Below the pieces are notes generated by a model, which ran no database searches, was not told where the DNA came from, and was given only the letters and a program-made list of their open reading frames with translations. The position numbers and the translations under genes were made by a program. This document shows positions 1 through 10,900 of a DNA stretch of 64,000 bases, in pieces. The stretch comes from Paramacrobiotus metropolitanus (taxonomy: Eukaryota > Tardigrada > Eutardigrada > Parachela > Macrobiotidae): assembly GCF_019649055.1 (NCBI RefSeq), contig NW_026570294.1, positions 645,080 through 709,079 of the forward strand, given 5' to 3'. Numbering within the stretch: the stretch's first letter is position 1; every line of letters begins with the position of its first letter.

Positions 1-110
1 CATTCATCGTTGGTAATTTGTGCTTAAAATGCGCCAATCGCGGCGAGTTCGTGGTGGTGATAAGCTTACTCCAGCGGTGACAGATACTGGCAGCATTCAG
101 GTATTCCTCT

Positions 111-1720
111 TCAGCTGCTTCTTCTGCTGACAGATAACCATATTATTAACCAGATAACCATATTATTAACCATATTATTAACCAGATTAGATAACCAGAT
201 AACCTGACCATATTCCAGGCTGGTTCCATTTAGTAAGAGAGGAGACGCCAGAACACCCTTCCAAACACTGCATACAGCTTGAATTCGACACTGTTGTGCA
301 GTGTTTAAATTTTCAAAAATCTTTGCCAAGAGCTCTGCCGGCAGCAAAGTCAAACCGCTTTCCAACGGCTTCATGTCGTCTGTCTTATGACGCTTGGCCC
401 CGCTGACCCCGGCGCTCTGCTTCAACTTTCGCTTGCGGCATTTCTCGGAGCAGCTGGTCGCGTTTTTTTTGAACTAGGATAACACAGTATAATCACTCAG
501 ATTTCTGCCCTCCAAAAACATCGTTTCAATATTGCAAGGAAAGTAAACTAAAAGGGTTTAGGTATCATCCATGATCCCCGTTCCAACGGAACACCTGCCA
601 TCTCACTGTGAATCCAGTTATTCATACCTTAATTATTTAAAAATTTCGTTATTTTGACTTTTATACAAGAAATACATGTCGTTCTTTTGAAACTACCATT
701 TCAAAAAAACACAAAATATATTTGACATAAAAAAAATACAAAAAAATAGTACCAAAAAATTAACATACAACAAAATTACGAAAATACATTTCATGATTGC
801 CATGTTCCGAAATCGCACAAGGATCAAGTACTATTCCAGTAAAAAACTTTTGCCTGACCTACTTTTGTTTGGTAGAAATCACCATCTTTGGCGAGCGTTG
901 CCAGATTTTGATCAAAAGGTATCAGGATCTGGTTTCCTCGAAGAACGGTTGTCATAAACCCATCTGGAAGTGCTACTCGGACCAATCCGAAGGAATACAG
1001 AGAAAAGTCCCCCATTAAAAGAGTGGCAGCATATCGTTTGCGCTGTCCCGCACTCCCAAGACGCATGTTCGCTTCTGTGGCAAACTCTTCTTTTTTCTCT
1101 GCATATAAAAAATATCGAATACTAAGCGCTTTTTTTATTAGAATTTCAAACGGGAAATTGTGCGGTGTTATCTACATTCAATGGCAACAAATCAGAAAAA
1201 TCTCAACATGAGATGGTTTCTTCCTATGCAGTGCCCCAAACTTCCACTATTCAATAGACCCGCCGCACTACGTGTACAGATACGTAACAAAAGGAACGTT
1301 TAACGCCCAATTCTTAACTAATTAGGCATATTTTATTGATTCTCTATAGGTGTTTTATGTTTATACCCAGAGACTATCTTGCCATAATTATAAATGCAGT
1401 ATGTTAAAATTACATATTATTGTACCTACTGCACTTACCTATTGAGCGTGCGTACAGTCTGCCGGTTTGGCCTTCATTACACAATACGTTCCGATTCCGA
1501 CGGAGATAGATGCCACCGAACCGGTGAAATCGCCTGATTTCAGTTCCAGAAGTAGTTTTATGGGCGAATTCGATATGCAACCCAACGTCGACGCCGTAAG
1601 CGACTCTACCACTCACTACGTCACCGTCGACCAGAACATCTACTACGGTATTATCGCTGTTTCCACCACGTCGCACGGTACAACAAGAATTATTTTTGGG
1701 GATACGAGCGTTTTTAGGCA
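111..1720 (-). CDS. F-box family protein (VDVLVDG domain + F-box), C-terminal end off the window
   Basis: Three coding patches lie in the order seen in the fuller family member at 53.8-56.0 kb. The first (about 1700-1450) holds the motif NTVVDVLVDGDVVSG. The second (1066-824) holds GDFSLYSFGLVRVALPDG, which may match the family's middle part. The third (425-215) is an F-box: LLPAELLAKIFENL followed by a Cys/Val/Trp pattern (CRIQAVCSVWKGVL). F-box proteins bridge Skp1-cullin ubiquitin ligases to substrates. The F-box reading frame runs into a short AT-rich tandem repeat (129-205) that is probably intronic, and more coding-like sequence (SICHRWSKLITT) lies near 20-100. Exon borders are not resolved, and the copy may be decayed because the middle patch is weak. 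The family assignment rests on similarity within this window. Confidence 0.45.
129..205. repeat. AT-rich short tandem repeat
   Basis: Variants of an AACCATATTATT / AACCAGAT unit are repeated several times. It sits just downstream of the F-box exon on the minus strand and is probably intronic. Confidence 0.6.
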
Positions 1721-1809
1721 CAGCTACTGGCCGGCTCCAGTGCGATTTCCGTGCTAGAACACTGGATCGGGCCGGCGGGAGCCAATAGGCCTGTCGATTT
1801 GGCATTTCT

Positions 1810-3140
1810 AGCTATCAATGCAGTATTTTGGCGAGCAGCCGGCGATACACCACTCCGTGTAGAATCCTCACAGCGCAGTTTAAAAGTGCACGCTACAAGC
1901 CACAAGGCGCCGTATAATGAAAGGACTCTGATCTACCGATGCAGTGACGTCAGCTTATCAATATCGGACGGTGCGTAGAACGGAAAGCGTACCGCAAACT
2001 TCTGGCATGATGAAAATCGCAGTGTCCATAGGCTGGCCGATCTCGGCCAGACCGGGTTTAGGGAACCGATATTTTAGTTTCCTCGTACAGAAATCGTACC
2101 GGTTGCAGAGTTCATTCCATATGTACTGGCTAGACAGTTATACCAGCAGACCGAGAGAAAAGCCGAATCCGGGTATCCTGTTGTTTGCTTTACTATTCTG
2201 CAGTACCGTGACCTCGATTCCCGGGTTTGTTCGATCCGGATGCGCACATAATTTTAGCACTATCACGGGAATGATTCAAACTAATTTACTATATTATATT
2301 TAATTTCTACTGTTTTCTCCGCGCGGTATTACAAACGTTCCACGGTTTCGAAAAGGAAAAGCTGAAAAAAAATAATAATCTCACTATTAGAAAGCTGCTT
2401 TGCAATAATGAAAGCTGTATTCCCTACAATAGAGATATACCGTGCCCGTGCCCCGTGGTTATCAGTCTTTCTTAACTACTTCAGCTAAAGCCGATACCAT
2501 GCGTTCGTTGTGCTTGAAAACATGTGGACTGGGTACGTAGGTCACGGTAGGTGACCTTCAGGCTTCAGGATTATAAGATCTGCGAAGAGTTAAAGATGCG
2601 AAGGACGCACTTGTTCTGAAAATGATCTCGCAAAAGGAAGCACAAAAAAAAATTTTAGGTGTATCGAATAAATTAGTCCATGCCCTGGGAATCCATTACG
2701 TAATACGCTATTATCAAATTTGGTGGGAATAGAAACAACCGTGCTCCTAGTGGAAAGGTCTCTCGACAAGTATCGATGCATCGTCAATCATGATTGCATA
2801 TGCAACGTAAGGTATACAGAATTACAGATAATAGCTTTGCAAATAATGGAACAACATTTTGCTTGATTAAAAACGATCAGCGTCAAGTTCCAACTGCTAG
2901 CGTTTTCTTTACCGGTCAGCTGCGTACAGTTGCTCAGAAGTGCACGCCATGCACCACTTGGCATATTCTGGAAGGCGTCGCTTATTAGTCTACAAAACTT
3001 GCACTTTACTATCCATTTTGTTAGAAAATATTTCAATATTTTTGATGTATCCGCCGTAACTGACGAATACTTCACAATACACCCTCTCCATTTTGCTACG
3101 AACACGGATAGCAGACGTGAATTAACATCCAAACCAAGTC
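1810..3140. other. No gene recognised
   Basis: Short open frames exist on both strands, but none shows a known domain, a consistent splice structure or a family resemblance that I can support. Base composition is that of ordinary intergenic sequence. Confidence 0.4.
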
Positions 3141-3147
3141 TTGAGCT

Positions 3148-4269
3148 CTAACACGCCAAATTATAACAAGAAGTATTGTACGAATACTCTTTATTCTCGG
3201 TGTCGGTGTTGTTGTAGTCTAATGCTCTGCTGCAGTCGACACTCAAAGATCCCTTCCACATACCGGCGTTTGCGTATTCGCTGAGATAATTGCCGATGAT
3301 TGCCACTTCTCCCTCCCTTTTTGCCTGAATTAAGTGCGGCTTCCGCTTAAGAAAGTTGCGGAACCAGGCAAATGAACAATCGCAACGAAGTTTCTTGACT
3401 TTGTCCATATCTTTTTCTCGCAGTGATCCGCGCTCCCAAAACTGCTCATGTTTTGACAAACGTTACAAAGTATAAGCTATCATATCCTCGAGCATTAAGC
3501 TTTCCAAGTGGGCAATATCCGTAAACGTGTACGGCTCCAGCTCATGAAAAGTGGTATCGCCAAAGATAATCATTCTGACGTTAGGCAATCGAGAGAAGTC
3601 TCGTCTGGTGACCACCAAATCTCTTCCTTGCGACAGTTGCAGTGTGACCAGATTTGGCATATCGCCGGCATCGAAAATCTTGGCGGTAATATGGGCGGTT
3701 GCGCAGCGTTGTACTTTTAGATCGATGATCTGCGTACGGATGGGATCGATAGCGTCATGATGCACAGGGTCTTCGGGGTCATTGCGTTCTGCTACCTCTA
3801 GCTTAATGGCTCTGTTGGGACTGGTTACACTGACGTTTCTAGCGTACTGCGCGATGGCATTCCGCGTTCCGCCCTCCCAACAGTTCATCTCGAAATATGT
3901 ATTTCTTAGCGGATTCAAACCACTGTCAGGGGCGTAATGCATGAGGCAGTAGTCGTGCTTCCCATCGCCACAGGACATCTCCGCGTATATACGGCATTCA
4001 TCGGCCGTGAGAGTGTCCGTTCGGAAGGAATTAATGGGCGGGGCGGTCTGTACTTCCGCGGTGGACACAGTCGGTGCATTGCAGTCGGTTTCAAACTTGA
4101 TCGCTTGTTCAGCGAAACCTGACAAAGAAACACGATGTCGGTACTGCTGATGTTGGCTAATGATTTCTAGAAAACCGTACACCTAACAACCCAAAAGGGT
4201 TATTAATGCGACTTACCAGAACACTGGTGGATTAGAATACAAACAAAACATGCTGCAATTTCTCGCATG
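3148..4269 (-). CDS. Secreted or membrane leucine-rich-repeat protein
   Basis: A candidate first exon (about 4269-4219) encodes a signal-peptide-like start, MREIAACFVCILIHQC, followed by a good donor (GTAAGT). The main open frame (4182-3463) has a cysteine-rich start, then repeat-like strings such as LVTLQLSQGRDLVV and LESLMLEDM with leucines at LRR spacing. Past an in-frame TAA at about 3465-3463 the same frame continues to 3148 with an LRR C-terminal cap pattern (KLRCDCSFAWFRNFLKRK, then a later VDC). This is the usual LRRCT arrangement for extracellular LRR proteins. The TAA may mark a nonsense mutation or a missed short intron. Partner and pathway are unknown. Confidence 0.5.
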
Positions 4270-4299
4270 GTGTGGTTACGATCGCATTCGATTATTGAT

Positions 4300-5350
4300 G
4301 TTTTCGGCAACGAGCCGTTCACTGCGATAAAAAAACGGGATTTTGTTCTACGGTATCACTTCGTATTACCGAATGGGCTTAAGCGACTGAGTGCAATATA
4401 AAAATTAACAATATTACTTTGCAGCTGCAACTTGGTACGAGGAAGTACTACTCTGTAAGTAGCTGTGATTTTGATCGTGCTTACTTGATTATCTCTTCGT
4501 GTGTTTGATCGTGCTTACTTGATTATCTCTTCGTGTGTTAACAACTTAACATGCCGACTCACCACGTATCCGAAGTTGAAATTTTGCAGACTTTGGACTT
4601 CCATTATAAATGCCATTTGAAAGCAATGTTCCCATAAAGTCCGCCGTTAACAACGATTAAGCGGTGCTGGATAGGCATTTGTGTGTATTCGCCGTTTCCA
4701 GAGACGCGGGCGTTATAGCAGTAAATATAGCTACAATCTGTCTGTAATAGTGTAACTGTTATTAGAGCAGCAACAAGATGGTATCAGCTGACGGTCCAGG
4801 TTACCGTGATAATGATCCGCAATCCCCGGGCCGCAGCTGATTGCCGGTGGGATGCTCTATGAAGAATTACCGGAGCACAGTGCAAAGCAGTCGCTCAGCC
4901 TCTACGAGTACTCGTAGTCCTTGCCTGGTTAGTTTAAGTTTAACGGTTTATTCTGCTTTACATCTACCACGATCACGATCACTCCTGCACGAGGCGGTAG
5001 ACCATCACTTTACAGAAAATCAAATAAGTGAAAATACCGTTAACAAAGAAAGACAAGAATAATTCCGCTTTCACACCAGCGGTAACGAGCGAACAGATAA
5101 AGCCAAAACATGAGAGCGCAATAAACGAATAACAAAATTCAACTTTCAGATTGATAACATCCGTTTAATACTCGCATATGGAATAAGTAGTGTAAATTCC
5201 AAAAAGAGATTGTTTCCTAAATGTTAGTTTGCAAAATCGATTACGTATATCGATATGCGTTAGCGCATTGAATCATAACAAAATCATATCATATCACATC
5301 ATAACAAGGAAAAGTATAGTATATAAATTACAAAGCACAGAATAAACAAG
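4300..5350. other. Intergenic, with a 34-bp tandem duplication near 4470-4537
   Basis: I see no gene. The sequence around GATCGTGCTTACTTGATTAT occurs twice in tandem without a spacer. An AT-rich stretch at 5100-5350 holds repeated ATCATATC-like words. Confidence 0.5.
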
Positions 5351-5357
5351 CTCCCCG

Positions 5358-5560
5358 TTACCACGACAGTCTGATAGACTGCGTTAATTTTTGATCTCTC
5401 AATTCACTCAGCAGAGCATGAACCGCAAACCGCGTCAGTTTCTGCACGTCCAGGCGGGATAGGAAGTCAAAGTTCGTCTCGGTCGGTGCCGGAAACAAAA
5501 CGTGATTGTACTGATTGGTATCTCGCGGATCCGGCATCTGTATTTTCGTCAATACCTGGA
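5358..5560 (-). CDS. Possible terminal exon of an unrecognised gene
   Basis: A clean acceptor (TTCTTTTCCAG read on minus, near 5560) opens a frame of about 65 codons that ends in a stop. It contains DPRDTNQYNHVLFPAPTE and an amphipathic stretch, FLSRLDVQKLTRFAVHALLS. Upstream sequence to about 5670 also looks coding in a compatible order. There is no family recognition. It directly precedes the minisatellite, so any upstream exons would lie across the repeat. Confidence 0.25.
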
Positions 5561-5809
5561 AAAGAACTTTGATACACGGCGCGCTTGGGGACTGTTAACG
5601 GTATAACTCGCGTCCATAACCACAACATTCGGCCATTACTATTAAAGCAAAGCAGTCGTGGATACCGCATAAGTGGTCACAAAATTATAGATATGGCACA
5701 CTTCGAACACAACAATTTTTTATGACCGCACTTCCAGGTCGTAGTCCAGTAGCCACGGTAGTAACCTGTACACTTCATATTCTGTTTGTCGACTTCCGAA
5801 AATCTTAGT

Positions 5810-7760
5810 AGTTCCTCTTAGCCTGGGTAGTAACCTGTAGTTTCCTGTAGTCTCGGTAGTCTGCGTAGATTTCTGTAGTCTCTGTAGTTTCCGTAGTTTT
5901 CTGTAGTCTCGGTAGTCTTGGTAGTTTGCGTGGTTTTCTGTAGTTTCCTGTAGTCTCGGTAGTTTGCGTAGTTTGCTGTAGTCTCGGTAGTTTGCGTAGT
6001 TTGCTGTAGTCGCGGTAGTTTGCTGTAGTCTCGGTAGTTTGCGTAGTTTGCTGTAGTCTCGGTAGTCCCGGTAGTCTCCGTAGTTTGCTGTAGTCTTCGT
6101 AGCCTGCGTAGTTTGCTGTAGTCCCGGTAGTTTGCGTAGTTTGCTGTAGTCTCGGTAGTTTGCGTAGTTTGCTGTAGTCTCGGCAGTTTGCGTAGTGTCC
6201 TGTAGTATCGGTAGTTTGCGTTGTTTCCTGTAGTCTCGGTAGTGTGCGTAGTTTTCTGTAGTCTCGGTAGTCTTGGTAGTTTGCATGGTTTTCTGTAGTT
6301 TGCTGTAGTCTCGGTAGTTTGCTGTAGTCTCGGAAGTTTGCGTAGTTAGCTTTAGTCTCGGTAGTTTGCGTAGTTTGCTGTAGTCGCGGTAGTTTGCTGT
6401 AGTCTCGGTAGTTTGCGTAGTTTGCTGTAGTCTCGGTAGTCCCGGTAGTCTCCGTAGTTTGCTGTAGTCTTCGTAGCCTGCGTAGTTTGCTGTAGTCCCG
6501 GTAGTTTGCGTAGTTTGCTGTAGTCTCGGTAGTTTGCGTAGTTTGCTGTAGTCTCGGCAGTTTGCGTAGTGTCCTGTAGTATCGGTAGTTTGCGTTGTTT
6601 CCTGTAGTCTCGGTAGTGTGCGTAGTTTTCTGTAGTCTCGGTAGTCTTGGTAGTTTGCATGGTTTTCTGTAGTTTGCTGTAGTCTCGGTAGTTTGCTGTA
6701 GTCTCGGAAGTTTGCGTAGTTAGCTTTAGTCTCGGTAGTTTGCGTAGTTTGCTGTAGTCGCGGTAGTTTGCTGTAGTCTCGGTAGTTTGCGTAGTTTGCT
6801 GTAGTCTCAGTAGTCCCGGTAGTCTTCGTTGTAGTCTTCGTAGCCTGCGTAGTTTGCTGTAGTCCCGGTAGTTTGCGTAGTTTGCTGTAGTCTCGGTAGT
6901 TTGCGTAGTTTGCTGTAGTCTCGGCAGTTTGCGTAGCGTCCTGTAGTATCGGTAGTTTGCGTTGTTTCCTGTAGTCTCGGTAGTGTGCGTAGTTTTCTGT
7001 AGTCTCGGTAGTCTTGGTAGTTTGCATGGTTTTCTGTAGTTTGCTGTAGTCTCGGTAGTTTGCTGTAGTCTCGGAAGTTTGCGTAGTTAGCTTTAGTCTC
7101 GGTAGTTTGCGTAGTTTGCTGTAGTCGCGGTAGTTTGCTGTAGTCTCGGTAGTTTGCGTAGTTTGCTGTAGTCTCGGTAGTCCCGGTAGTCTCCGTAGTT
7201 TGCTGTAGTCTTCGTAGCCTGCGTAGTTTGCTGTAGTCCCGGTAGTTTGCGTAGTTTGCTGTAGTCTCGGTAGTTTGCTGTAGTCTCGGAAGTTTGCGTA
7301 GTTAGCTTTAGTCTCGGTCGTTTGCGTAGTTTGCTGTAGTCCCAGTAGTTTACGTAGTTTTCTGTAGTTTCATGTAGTCTCAGTTTTTTGCGTAGTATTC
7401 TGTAGTCTCGGTAGTCCCGGTAGTCTGCGTAGTTTGCTGTAGTCTCGTTAGTTTGCGTAGTTTGCTGTAGTCCCGGTAGTTTACGTAGTTTTCTGTAGTT
7501 TCATGTAGTCTCAGTTGTTTGCGTAGTTTTTTGTAGACATCGGTAGTGTCGGTAGTTTGCGCAGTTTTCGGTCGTCTGTGATAGCCTCGGTAGTTTGTCC
7601 AGTTTTTGGCAGTCATCGCCCATAGGTAGTCTCGGCCGTCTTGGTGGTTTGTGTAATTTTCGATAGTCATTGGTAGTGTTCGTAGTTTGTGTAGTTCTCT
7701 TGGTAGCCATCGGTAGGCTCGTTAGTTTTCGGTATTTACCGGTACTCTCGGTAGTTTGTG
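5810..7760. repeat. Minisatellite with ~9-10-nt subunits and ~370-bp higher-order repeat
   Basis: About 1.95 kb is built from permuted short words (GTAGTTTGC, TGTAGTCTCG, GTAGTCCCG). A long combination containing the unique marker TTGCATGGTT recurs at about 6281, 6655 and 7022, giving spacings of 374 and 367 bp. This shows amplification of a composite unit. The right end (7380-7760) is more diverged. On minus it leaves a 435-codon open frame rich in T, N, Y, R, L and K. I regard that as a by-product of a repeat lacking stop words in this frame, not a gene. Confidence 0.9.
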
Positions 7761-7959
7761 TAGATTTGCCTTAATATTTATTCGTTTAAGAAATGATGTA
7801 ATTGTGAAACACAGACCCATTTATATTTTATTTTTTCAACACCGCGCGGTTAACGAGTAAAAGCTAAAACAAAGTGGTAGTCTTATTTATCAGGTGTTCA
7901 TGGAATTATGGTACATGAATGGTGTCTGGCAACATTGCAGGCGTTAGCAATTTCACGTT

Positions 7960-10900
7960 TTAATATCCGAGCCTTTCAGCTGGTGAGCGCAAAGAGCAAA
8001 CCACAGGATTTTTTTTTGCTGCGCGGCATTCTCGCAAATACGCGTTATGTCTCAAAACTACCCTGTGCAAAAAGAAATGTTGATTAATTTTTGCCATGCT
8101 ATTCGCTTGCTTTTTATAGCGCCCTATCCACGAAAATGCTTGTTCGGCAGCCATGGGATTGGGATCAGTGACATGAGGATGGCACAAACGAAATTTATCC
8201 GGATTGTAGATCTCCTTGCAACTGTCCTGGCGATGGTTTTTTATGTGCAGCCCGTCGACAATTTTGTTGATCTCGCTGAACATGTTGATGTACTCGTCTG
8301 GGAATATTCCAACGAGCGGTTCTTTAAGCGCTTTTAGTCGGCAAAAATTGCACCTGCCAAAACGTTTAGCTAGAAACGATTCCAGTGATCTGTTAGAGAG
8401 GCAAGCAGATCGTACATGTTGTCATAACAAAGGAAGTACTTGTGCCAATCCTCTTTAGGTAGCAGCTGCAGACGCTTGTATAGCCATTCCATGGTAATCA
8501 AGTAAACTTGGCTCAACGATTCGCTCCTGAGAATGAGAAAGCAATATGATGAAATCTCGAATTATTTCTCTTGATTTCTTTGCTGGCAATAACCTTTTGG
8601 AAACATGTCACTTTTTTAATCCGTTTACTGCAAAAACATTTGAAGGGCTTTTTAATTTTAGGTAGTTTTAAGTTCACCACAAACTGTTAATTTCAGTTTC
8701 GTAAATTAAAGTGTACAACGCCCTTAAATAAATTTCGAATTTACCAGGGCACATTCCGGAGCTATCAATTCAAAAAAAGTTTAATTTTTTCCGAAAAGGT
8801 AGAGCAAACTGTTTAGGATGCTTAAATAATTATTTCTGTGCCGTGTCCAAAACAAAATTTAAACGTAAATTCTGCACTGTGCTGTAGCCGATAGGTAAAT
8901 GCACCGCGTTATACGTTATAATTCTACCGAACAATTTGTACAAGGCCAGCTGCCCGTTCGAGATTTTTATCTGTGCCGCTCGCTTATGGTAATAGTTGTT
9001 CATCGTTTCTGAAGATTTTAAAGCTTACATTCGGGATCGGTTCATACTGCTCCCTACTTTAATGTGTGCTAGCAGTTTTGCAACTATTACAAAGCCTAAG
9101 TAACATGCGCGTACTGATCTTTCTCGACAGATGCAAAAGCGTGCGCTGCGTCCCATTTGCAACCCGTTTCAGGGGCGACTGAATTGGAACATTTCTGTGT
9201 TAGGACTTATACGTAATATTCGGCAAATTGCTTAATCGAATCGAAGTAAATCGTTTCACTGAAAAATTTTAGTGTATACTATGCCATTTCTAGAAATTCG
9301 AACAACGATTAGCAAGCGAGCAGCACAGATAATAATTTTGAACAAGTAAATCGGCCTTGTAAAGATTGCTCAGTAACGTCATAATGTATAACGCGATGCA
9401 TTATAGGTTACAGCACAGCGTAGAATGTTTTTTTAAAATTCTGTTTTGACCACGCCCATGGTACATGAGATCATTTTTTAAGCATCCTATACAGTTGTTC
9501 TACTTTTCTGCAAAAACATCAGATTTTTCCGATTTTATAGCCCCGGAATGTGCCCTGGTGAGAAAAACCTGCCTGTATAATGGCGAGAAATATGAAATTG
9601 TTCCACATGCCGAAACGAACGCGAAGATTCCTCGTGACCAATTGGTCTTAGATTTTCTTCCGTGTTTTTTCCGACACCAAGGGGCAACCACCTGTTTGTT
9701 CAAACAATCAACGCTTCTGCTTGGCGCAAATGTTTCCAAGTCAACAATTTCTTCATAAAACAAAGTGGAAGAAGGGTGCCTTGATGCCGTCTCAAGATGA
9801 GACAGCAGTATTGCAAGCTCGTCTGTCGACAGTTGAGCGTTCCAGCTGTCAGCGGTTGGTTTGCACTCAACGCAGAATGCTGAATTCTTGACCGGCTCAT
9901 TTTCGCAAACTGGTGGGAGGTTGACGTGCTGAATAGCAACCGATTTCTGGAAAAGTAAAAAAGCGAATTAGTTACAAAAAAAGTAGTGCTAAAATAAAAA
10001 CATTCATTTACTTGAAACTAATTCGTAATAAATGCTGCTGTGAATGCGGTGCTGTCTAACACTGGAACACTGATGTGCTCCGGTATCGCCGCATGTTGCC
10101 CGGGTGCAATCAGTGCGGCCCGATGGTTTTTTCCTACACTGCTGTAATGATCTGCGTAGTATCGCCGACGAACATCGTATTCACAAAAGCCGCGGCTCAA
10201 AAGTCTTACAAGCCAAGAAAACCACAAGGTAATAACGGCTTGGAAGGAAGACAATGGATTAGTTGACTAACGCGTATGATGACCTTCTGGCCACAGTAGA
10301 AGGGGTGTTACTAATTCGCTCTAAGCTGGCTCATTTTGTTTTAGCTGTTACGCTTCGGTCATGCAGCGTCAACAAAATGTGAGTGCATTTTCTGTGCTTT
10401 AATTGTGGTGAAAATGCCATACACAAATGATTACTGACCTTTATCGGCATTGAGCAGTGCCGATGACCAAACTTCCAGAGGCCATCCATGACATCCAGGT
10501 GAGGACATCCGCGTTGCCTTCCATCTGGACCGCAGTCGTGATGGTACAGCTCCGACTTTCTAAGCTCCTCGATGTGGATTTTAACAAACTGCAGTTGATT
10601 TTTCGCCCAAGAAAGCGGAACTTCTCATTTCTGCTGCGAAGCTCATTTTCAATTTCATTCGTGAAGAAGGCAGTAGCCACGAGTTTGCGGCTAAACGCTG
10701 TAATTATGTACGCTTGATCCATGGACTTTGAACAAGTATGTTAACGCGAGGCTCCCAGCGAAATCTGTACTACGGTTTTCAGTATGTTGTGGTGTTAATA
10801 TTTTTGTAGGAAATTAGCTCGTTTCCTCTTATTACGTTCAAAACAACTTTTGCCATGGGTACCGCAACAGGGAGAGCTGCTTAAGGAAGACAAATATGGG

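Noticed and set aside
5720-7027. 435-codon minus-strand frame of T/N/Y/R/L/K repeats as a gene
   Set aside because: It is entirely composed of the minisatellite, starts and ends arbitrarily within it, and has no signal peptide or unique flanks.
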